From Macrotis lagotis (lineage: Eukaryota > Chordata > Mammalia > Peramelemorphia > Peramelidae), in NCBI RefSeq assembly GCF_037893015.1, contig NC_133658.1, positions 282,341,869 through 282,405,868 on the forward strand: DNA of 64,000 nt, written 5' to 3'. The position numbers and the translations under genes are program-made. How positions within the stretch are numbered: position 1 is the stretch's first letter; every line of letters starts with the position of its first letter. Shown here in pieces: positions 55,316-64,000 of the stretch. The notes beneath the pieces are model-generated. The model was not told the origin of the DNA and did no database searches. It saw only the letters and a list, made by a program, of their open reading frames with translations.

Positions 55316-58300
55316 AGCCATAATTCTTACTGGATCGTTAGCTATTTTCTCTATGATCCCCTTTTCCCTCAGCTTAGGAGCTCTCCAAAAGCAGGACTCT
55401 AGTTCCCTCCCATCAGACGAAGTGAGTGGAGAATAACTATGTCTTCCCCCATCAGACTAGGAGTGACCCAAGAGCACCAACTGTGTCTTTTCCCATCACA
55501 CTAGGGAATCCCATTGATGACAGGGAATCCTTCAAGTTTCTCCACAAAGCACATGCTCTTGCCTGAAATCTCCTTCAACTGGAGTGACCCTGCAAAAATA
55601 AGGGGCTTGAGAAAGGGAGTGAAAAGGAATTAGGAATGCAGAAAAGTAGAATTCCAAGCAAAAGCTGTTTCTGTCATTATCCTGCAACTCTACAATCCTG
55701 AACACCCCAAGATTTACTTCTAAAGCCTCAGGACTCTATTCCTCTCTCCTGCTCAACACCACAGCAAGGAAATCCCTTTCATGTTTGCCTGGCTGCACTG
55801 GCCAGCCTACCCTGCCACCTGTTACTACATTTTCCAGAGCATGAGGGAAGCCATAAATCACCTGTTTAAAAGAAGAGATAGGTCATCTCTCAGCCACCTC
55901 AGCCTCCCATTCCCCTCCCCTTAGAGAAGGATAAATAGAAAACCCTGGGACCTGCAGAGCATCACCCTTCCCAGCCCAACACCCTTGCCCAGGGCAGTGT
56001 CAGGTGTCCTTAATGCTAGCTAGTTAGAATGAGGCACGCTGCTCAGGATGGCCCCAATGCTCAAAATCGCTATATGGGAATGGCACTACACCTGGGCTCT
56101 AATATGAGCTTGCCTAAGTTAATTTACTTTTCTGGACTTTTCTGTCCTCATCTGTTAAATGAGACAAGAAAACCCATTAGAGGACCTAGATTCAAATACA
56201 ATCTCTACCATTCACTACCTGCATGGTCACCTTAGGGAGAAATCATTTAAATTTTCTGGGATTTGGGTTCCTCATTTGGAAAATGACTGGGTAATTTTTA
56301 AGGTTATTTTTTTCCAGTTCTAAATCCTGTGGTTGAAATACATTTGAGAATGTTGTCAAATTAAACCCCATACAAATGTTTAGTAATAGTATTCTATGAA
56401 TAGTGTATTACTCTGGATACAGCTGCTGTCATCCCCAGAGAATAATGAAAGCCTCTTCATCTATGAAAAAGAGTTAACCAACTACTCAGAATTTCAAACT
56501 GTGGTGAGAGAAAGTCCTACCTTATCCTACAAGACTTAGGTTTGTTTGGTTTTTTTTTTGGGGGGGGGCTATTATGTGTCTCTCTCACCTTCTTTTAATA
56601 AGTCCCTGGGAATGAAAGGCATGCCCAAGCCCTGAGCTTGTCAATTTTAACACTCACATTCAAAACACCACAGTGCTACAAGGACAGAGCATTATGTCTT
56701 TTCCCATTGGGTTTTGTGGACAGGAACTATAGCATTTTATTTGTGTCCGAAGGCTAGACCTTGAATTAATTTCTTTATACTCTGGACCTTCTCTGAACCA
56801 TTGTTCATGAACTCTTTCTAAATTGGGTTGAATTTCCCCATAATTCTATGCTCAGACAGACCATTTTTAGGAAAAACCAGAAACATAAAACAACTTCCCC
56901 TTTGGGTTCCTCTTCTCTTTCTAGTTTAATTTCAACTTGAAAATAAAAATAGAAACCATACTTTAGGAAATAGATAATACTATTGTAAGGGTTGGTAGAT
57001 CCTCAGGATGGATGAGAAGGAAGAGGGACACATTTAGAAGATCAGAGAAGAATAGGATTTAAAGCTTTAAGGAATTTCAAAAGAAAAAAATCAGAGTTGT
57101 AAAAGATCTTTACAGAGGAAAACAAGGTCAGATAAACATGCCACAGAGCATCAGTGGAGCTCTGACATAAGGTCCTTTTGACCAGTGGATCCCTAGGATG
57201 GCTTCCTAGAATAGAGCTGCATTTCTCAATAGTTGCTGCATAAATTGCCTTGTCCCAAACTTCTTTTCTAAGCTAAACCTGAACTGGGCCAGGAGAATCA
57301 ATCTGTCTTCCCTCTGCCAGCCATTTATCTCTGTCTGATGAGCTCAGGGAGGGTGAGCAAGAAAAGAGACTCAAAAATGGACACTCAGACCAACCATCTG
57401 TTACCAGAAGCCAAAAGGGCCAAAGCAACTGGCATTAGGAAAACAAAAGCCCTCAAGGATAGGAAGGATTGGCCTGGGGAATTAAGTTGTTTCCTGACAC
57501 AGAACAGAGTTGTGGCCATTGTTGGTCATCAGCTCCTATCAGTGGGAGAGCAAAGAAACCTACTTCTATCAGAGGGGCCAAAATCAACAAACTGGCCCGC
57601 CTACTCCAATGAGGCCAAGCCCATTTCTTCTATACTATAAGATTCATAAGAACCCAAAATCACACCAAGTGGTCTGGAATAAACTAAGAGCAACTTGTGC
57701 TGAATTCAAGATTCTCAAATTCCTCCAATGTTCTCTACCAAAATGCCCCAATTAGAATGTGGAGTTAATTCTACCAGCAGTCATTTCTCCATCGACTTCA
57801 TACCCGCTCTGTCTGGCCAGTTTGGAAAGCAGGCAGGAGGAAGGATTAGAAAAGAAAAAGGATCTTTACCCACTCACTACCCCCTTCTTTCCCCCTCCCC
57901 GCCAGTGAATGTCAATGCCCTCTATTGTTAGATAGGAGTTTGGGCACAGGAGAAAAGGCTCTTTTTTCTTTTCCAAGCTGATGACAAGGATGGCTAGAAG
58001 GGAGTGGGAAGGAAGATGGGGAGGAGAAAAGGGAAGGGGGGCGTGGGTAGTTAGGAAGAGACAGAGGGCACTTGATCAAAGATTTCTGAGGCCTCCCCAT
58101 CAACACCCGCTGGCACACATCTTCCTCCTGCCTGTCTCCTCTTTCAACACGAGATGTCAATCCCATCTCTGGCTGGATGCTACTGTCATGATTAACTGAG
58201 AATACTGGGGAATGTCCAGTGAGGCTGAGAAGGGTAAGATGAGCCAGACTTACCTTGGCCTCCCAGCAATACCCTGAGCAATCACCCCCCCCCCCACAAA

Positions 58301-58454
58301 AAATCCTCCATCCTATAGGCTATCTAGCTTTTACTAAACCTTTAAGATAATCAGGCAAAAGTGAACCCTGGAAGAGCCCCTATCCCCTTCCCAACCTGGC
58401 TTCCAAAAACCAGAATCAGAAGAGAGACGTCAAGTACAACTAAGTTTCTCTGTT

Positions 58455-58700
58455 TCATTCTCCTCCCCTCTCCCCCTGCCACTTTCCTAATTCGAATTTC
58501 ATTGTTGAGGATTGTGTGAGAATTTGTAAGGATTCGGGGACATTTCGAGTTAATGAGATTGTATTATCCCAGACCAATGTGAAGGAAAATGTGTCTAATA
58601 AATCAGGCATCTGCTCTCCGGACAAAGGGTGGCTGGAGGGAGCAGGTGCACATTTTAATAAGGAAGAGCAGCTGCCGAGCCCGACAGCCAATAGCCAGGC
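58455..58700. promoter_or_regulatory. Candidate non-coding regulatory block in intron 2
   Basis: Repeat-free, with several CpGs, an RBPJ-like TGTGAGAA at 58515-58522 and a CAGGTG E-box near 58644. No open reading frame explains it. Conservation could not be tested. Confidence 0.3.
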
Positions 58701-60118
58701 CTGGACCCAGGCGATGGGGGGGTGGGGGGAGGGACAGGAGGCTAGGTTTCTGGGTGGCTCAATAGTATCCTCCAGTTTGAGAATGCAACAGGCTGCCTCT
58801 GGGAGCCCACTGCTCTTATGAGAGAGACCATTGTCCATCAGGGTTGAGGGCCCAGGAGCAAGGAAAGAGTGAAGGCATGTTTGCCTGTCCCCAAACGTCA
58901 GTCATCTTTGTCCGTATGCTGGGCAATACCCCCCTTCATGATCAGGGTAGCGCGGTTTGGTTTGGTTTGTTTCTTCAAGAATCACCATGGGGGAAAACAG
59001 GTTTGGGTCATGAAAGGAAGGAGGGAATGTTTTATGTTTTCTTTCATATAAGGTAAAATGTTTGTCTGGTGAGATCATAAAGGAAAAGTGTCTTTCTTCA
59101 CCCTCTCTTCACTGCTCTCCCCTCCCCACTTCCAGGAGGTGGGCAAAATTAGACAGCAAGATTGTAGCCCAACCCCAGTGGTTTGTGAAGGGAAACTCCT
59201 AGGGAGGTGTGAATTGCCTGTTAGTAATAAGATCTCAGAGAAAAATTCTTTGTCCAAGAAGATTGATTCATAAGGTATTTATATTCTAAGTGTATGTGAC
59301 AGGGAACACATTCTAAGCATATGTGACAAGGAACAGGGAATGAGACCAGAGAGAAGGGGGAGAAGAAAGGGAGGGTATAATGAAGAAAATCTAGAGTTTC
59401 TTTTACTGTGGCCTTCATACAAGCCTAGAGTTGGGGAGGAAGGTAGAAGCAACCTCTCAAAAGGAGCCATTTATGAAGATTAGTCCCTTCACGCTTAATA
59501 ACAACCAAGTTCCATACTGACTTATCCATAAGTCTTTTGATCTCACAGCCCAAAGTCCTGATAGTAGGCAATGTCTTAGCCATAAAATGAGGGAGGAGAG
59601 GATACTCTGGGACTATCAAGAAGACCAGGTAGAAGCAGGTTGTTTGCCAACCAAATCAGAGTCCAAGGGATGCATTTTGGTCCAGCAAGGATAAATGAGA
59701 CTAACATGAGAAAGAGACAACAGAAGACAAAGAAAGGCCTTGAGGATACTCCATGTAAAATGCACAGGAACAACATTGCACTAAGGCTCAAGAGATATAA
59801 ATTCTAATCCAGGCTGCCATTAACTCTGCACCATAGAGACCTGCTTTTCCTTATTTCTATTAAGTCCCTCCCCCTCACAATTCACTCCCCTAAAGTAATT
59901 AAATCAGCTTCCCTAACTTCCAGCTCACATGGATTTACCCTCTCCTCAACTTGTCCTATAGCATTTACTGTGGGAACCATTTATGTTTGCAAATCATAAA
60001 TACTTTTAAATACATAAATGTATTTAAATATGGTTGTTGGATAAAAGTAAGCTCCCCAAGGGTAAGAGACAAAGTCTACTCTTTGTACATGGTGATTATT
60101 CAGCTCATAGACCAAACT

Positions 60119-60299
60119 GTCCATGGAGTTTTCTTGGCAAAGAAACTGAAGTGATTTACCATTTCATTCTCCAGTTTTATACAGGTGAGGGTTAAGGGAC
60201 TTGCCCAAGGTCACACAGCTATAAAAGTCTGAGCTCAGATTTGAGCTCTGGTGTCTCTGACTCCAGGTCCAGTGCTCTATCCACTGCATCACCTAGCTA
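60119..60299 (-). mobile_element. Older SINE, different 3' body from the young family
   Basis: Reverse copy whose left part (TTTTCTTGGCAAAGAAACTG, then CATTTCATTCTCCAGTTTTA) is a body not seen in the common copies, joined to the shared tRNA-derived head. Confidence 0.7.
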
Positions 60300-63200
60300 T
60301 GCAAGCACATAGTACCAGATCAATAGATAACTGAACCTGGCTTAACCAGCTTTTTATATCCACCTATAGCATTTGCTTACATTAAAAAGATCTTCAAGAA
60401 GAGGGCTTATACTCTTGCCTTTACATTTTCAAGGCTAGATATTATTTCCTTCCCAGCAGTGAATGGGTCTCCCCCCCACCCAAAGGAAGTCATTTGTGTT
60501 AGAGAATGGGCAGTTTAGCTGTTAGCCTTCTCACATCTCCCTCCAACATTTCCTAAAACTGGCCTGGGCTCCTACTTCAAGTTTTCTCAAGTATCAATCC
60601 CCTCTGTGAAAATCATGGATGCCAACAAAACCAAGTCATTGATATCAGATGTGAAATGCTGTGGCACAGGGTTTCTAAACCTACCTCTTTCCTTAAAAAG
60701 TGGTGAAGAGAATTTACTAAAGAAAGATTCTATAAGACTTGGGACCTAAGTCTTGACTGGGTCACTAGGTGGCTGTGATCTTAGCTTGTCACTGCCCTTC
60801 TCTGGGCCCTGGTTTCTTCTTGTGTAAAATGAAAGATTTGAGCTAGAGGACTCTTAGGGGTCTATTCTAGTTCTTTAACTTACAGTCTAAGCTAGACTAT
60901 TGCTAAGTCAGAGATTTAAAATTTGTGTCTGTCACCAGGGACCATTGGATCTACTTATAATATCTACATGCTTAGAAATATTTTCCACCTGTTGAGCATC
61001 TCATGTAGTAATATCTATACTTTACTACTTCTTTCAAGCTGGAAACTTCCTTTAACTAGCAAAGACTTAACAAAAAGAAGTTTACCTTTAGACATTGCTT
61101 TTACTTCTCAAAATAACCAAAGTGATACCATTTAATTTCCCAAAGCCCTTTCCCATTGACTAATCTCATTTGTACTCCTTCACCAAGCACCAGAATGGTG
61201 AAATAACTTGTACATGGGAATTCAAAGAGTTAATGGCAAAGGCAGAACCCGGTCAACAACTGACTTTCAGTCCCGGGCTCTTTCTATTTCCTCTACACTA
61301 TTCTGGTCCTTGGTTTCTCTATAGGAGGATAAAATGGGGATGAAAATTCCCGCTCCACACTACTTCTAAGGGAGGTTTGTGGGGGATGAAGGGGAATTTC
61401 AGAGACAGTGTGGAGAGAATTGAGCAGACTACTTACTGAAGGAAGCTACCTCAGAGCCAATCTTGGCCCAGAAGCTGCAGGCTTCCGGCAGAGGTGGGGG
61501 GAGGATGCAAGTTAAATGGTGCTCTGTCTGTGGTTCAAAAAATATTGCCTCCCCCTTTGTTCCCTCATTTCAATATTTCCCCTGTACTGGGCTCCTGCCT
61601 TTTCCTCCACCAGCACTGGGCTGGCTCCCTGTTCGCGCGCTCTCTATAGAAATGTGACTCCTGAAAGCATCCCCAGGCAGATGTTGCTATGACCTTTCAC
61701 CCAAGACTAATTCTAAGTTTGGCTGTTTTCCTTTCTAAGCTAAGCTGCCATCTGCCACCCCCAGGGGATGGATGACAATTCCCTCCACCCTCTAAATGAA
61801 AGAACATAGAAGGGATGGAAAGACAGAGGTAGCAAAGAAAGAAAAAAATAGGGAAGAGGGAAGAGGCAGAAGAGATACCTGTTACTTGAATACACAAACC
61901 AGGGACTTCCCTGTAACAGGGAAAGAGTTCTCTGTTCTGTACTGAGGTTCTGTTCATTGTGGGCAAAAGGATGGGTATGTGATAAGAGAGCAGAGGAGCA
62001 CAACTTCCTTATCCTGATGGCTGTGGACCATGACCTTATAAACCTACTGGAAAAACCCATATGGGCATAGTGAAACTGGTATCTAACTGGACAGAACCAG
62101 TTTTCTTGGGATGTCAGAGAACCCCCCACCCCACCCCAGTCCTAAGATAAAGAAGTTTGGAAGAAGCTTGACCAAACTATCTATGGGAGCATCTTTTTGA
62201 GCCTTGGGGAATTAGCAAAAGCTCTGTCCCTTTGCCCCACTATAAAAGCAAATCTAGGCTAAGAAGATCAGGATTTACAGCTTCCCAAATTTGGCTTCAC
62301 CCTATGGTTCCTACCTTTTATCACTCTTCTCTTTATGTTTTCTTCTATCTAGCCAAACCAAACTACCTACTCTCATTCTGTCCCTTCCTTCCTTGGTGTA
62401 CTCTCTCCTGAGAGCATTCCCAAAAATCAAATTCCTCCCATTTCTACCTATCTAAATCCTCCTTCCTTCACAATACCATGCAATCTATTGCCCTAGCTAA
62501 AAATCATCTCTTTCACATCAAAGTTCTTATAGTGCGTTATCTAGTCCTCACATTTGCCCTTATGCCAGGCTATCTTATATCAGTACTAATCTGTGTACAA
62601 GACATAAAAGATTCATGAGGTCAGAGACTCATTTTTCTGATTCATATCCCTCCTCCAGCCCTGAACACAGTTGATACTTAGATTATCTCTTTAAATTGAT
62701 GTCAAGGAATGTTTCTTTGATAAAAGGAATCTTTATTTTTACAAAGAGAACAGATTTCAAAAAAAAGCATTTCTTTGGCATGCAAAATCACTTAAATATT
62801 TGATTTATAGCCAAATGGAAAGATCCCTAATGCATAAATTGAAAAACACCTGCATCTTAAAAAAAAGAAATCAAAAGATCTTAGAATTTTAAAAGGCCTC
62901 AGAGGTTATCTAGCCCAACCCCTTCATTTTAAAGATGAGGACACAGAGACCCAGAGTTTAAGTGACTTGCTTCACTATCATTCAGGTAGCTAAGAAGCAG
63001 AGCCAGATTGGAACCAGAGACTAGCCATGCATTAATGAGCAGATAGCAATTTGCTGGGAGGTTTCCAATGGAATGCCTTGGGGTTCTGTCCCTAGCTTTG
63101 AGTTACTGGACATTTTTAAAGATGCTCTGAATGAAGGCATAGATGGTCTGCTTAATGAATTTGCAGCTGACAAATAGAAAGGGATCGCTAGCATATACAA

Positions 63201-63509
63201 TGACAAAGTCCATATCCAAAAAAAAAATCTTGACACCAGAATATATTCAGTCAAAAGGGAATAAACATCAAGTTCTATGCTTGTGTCAAGAAATAAATCA
63301 ACACTATAAGTACAGGCAAAGGATCGGTGGGAAAATGGTTACAAGGTGAACAGTCTTAAAGACTCAAAGAACATGGTATAGAGAAAAGATAACTCGGCTA
63401 GAAATTAGTAAATAAGTTATGGACTTAGATTTGCTACCTAACTTTTGTGATCTTGGGCAGGTCATTTTCCATTTGGATTTACTCATCCATGCATTGATTT
63501 ATGGGAACA

Positions 63510-63533
63510 ATCTCTCTCTCTCTCTCTCTCTCT
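63510..63533. repeat. (TC)n microsatellite
   Basis: About 12 TC units in intron 2. Confidence 0.92.
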
Positions 63534-63879
63534 CATTCTGATGGCTCCTTTGGCTGAGCTTAAGCAAGTTCACTTTTAAAAAATAAAAATCAGGAGAAGC
63601 CCACTAGTTATAGTCTGTGGACTGAAAGGAACCAACACTAAGATCTCTTAGCAGGTTTTTATCAGATATTCCCCATCTAGCAGTTTTTCCTCCCAGAAAG
63701 GCAATGTAGTTCATGGGGGAAAAAAAAGTCAGTGGATAACAGAACTCTGTGCTTCATGCTAGGGGAAGGTGTCTTCCAAAAGTGGGGTAGTGGGGAGAAA
63801 AGTCCAGGAGTTGAGAATGCTGAGTCAACCACTTTCCAGCATCATCAAGTAACCTTTTGATCACCCCCTGCTTCAGGTT

Positions 63880-63990
63880 GTCCTTGCCATGAAGAACCCG
63901 TGGGAATAAGTGGAGGAAGGAAAGGGTCATGGCTTTAATTAGCCTGGCTCCTTCCTTGCTCGATTTTCAAATTAATTAATAATAACTTCT
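63880..63990. promoter_or_regulatory. Candidate RBPJ plus homeodomain element in intron 2
   Basis: A perfect CGTGGGAA at 63899-63906 is followed by TTTAATTAG near 63933 and ATTAATTAATAAT near 63972-63985. Second-intron enhancers of Notch1 are known in mouse; a match to them is not shown. Confidence 0.35.
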
Positions 63991-64000
63991 CCCCACCCCC

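Larger units (their letters stand above)
54907..64000 (-). other. Intron 2 (part); no exon seen
   Basis: Holds a reverse SINE (55164-55315), a MIR about 56090-56330, a 27-bp tandem pair (59283-59336), a second SINE type (60119-60299), MIR about 60740-60890 and 62870-63010, and (TC)n at 63510-63533. The stretch 57300-59000 has almost no repeats. I looked for EGF1/exon 2 (CLNGGKC-type) on the minus strand and did not find it. Confidence 0.75.

Noticed and set aside
54907-64000. NOTCH1 exon 2 within the window
   Set aside because: No minus-strand match to the EGF1 start (CLNGGKC-type, phase fitting exon 3) could be seen.

Overview
The window holds most of one vertebrate gene, NOTCH1, on the minus strand. 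Thirty-two coding exons, matching exons 3-34 of the human gene, run from 54906 down to the stop codon at 15181-15183. Exons 1 and 2 (signal peptide and first half of EGF repeat 1) are not seen and should lie beyond 64000. The C-terminus ends in the NOTCH1 signature SQIAHIPDAFK, which separates it from NOTCH2, NOTCH3 and NOTCH4. All exon edges are GT-AG. The listed exons add up to 7495 coding bases; adding the 140 bases expected for exons 1-2 gives a continuous frame of about 2544 residues, against 2555 in human.

The organism looks like a marsupial. The dominant repeat is a tRNA-derived SINE of about 150 bp that opens with a GCTAGGTGGCRCAGTGGATA-type head and ends in a poly(A) tail; more than 25 copies are seen on both strands. 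It resembles the Mar1/WSINE1 group of marsupials, perhaps Australian ones. Older LINE (L1 and L2/CR1-clade) and MIR-type fragments fill much of the rest. The species assignment is an inference from repeats and from the divergence of the NOTCH1 protein.

Layout on the plus coordinate: 1 to about 13220 is intergenic DNA downstream of NOTCH1, with SINEs, an L2/CR1 LINE split by an L1, and no supported gene. About 13220-15180 is the NOTCH1 3' UTR, with two terminal poly(A) signals, a Pumilio-type site and miR-34 and miR-30 seed matches. 15181-17602 codes for the transactivation/PEST region and the last ankyrin repeats. 17725-20566 codes for the ankyrin and RAM region. 20888-23153 codes for the transmembrane segment, heterodimerisation domain and LNR3. 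23563-54906 codes for LNR1-2 and EGF repeats 36 back to the second half of EGF1. 54907-64000 is part of intron 2, which has candidate regulatory DNA but no exon.

The exons encode a single-pass receptor: EGF repeats bind Delta/Jagged ligands, LNR and heterodimerisation domains hold the S2 site shut, gamma-secretase releases the intracellular domain, and RAM plus ankyrin repeats bind RBPJ and Mastermind. No new multi-gene system is visible. The points of interest are splice-site oddities (exons that begin GTAAG, a C13 polypyrimidine tract, a duplicated decoy acceptor), a polyglutamine tract in the transactivation domain, a possible RBPJ-homeodomain element in intron 2, and nested or serial retroposon insertions.
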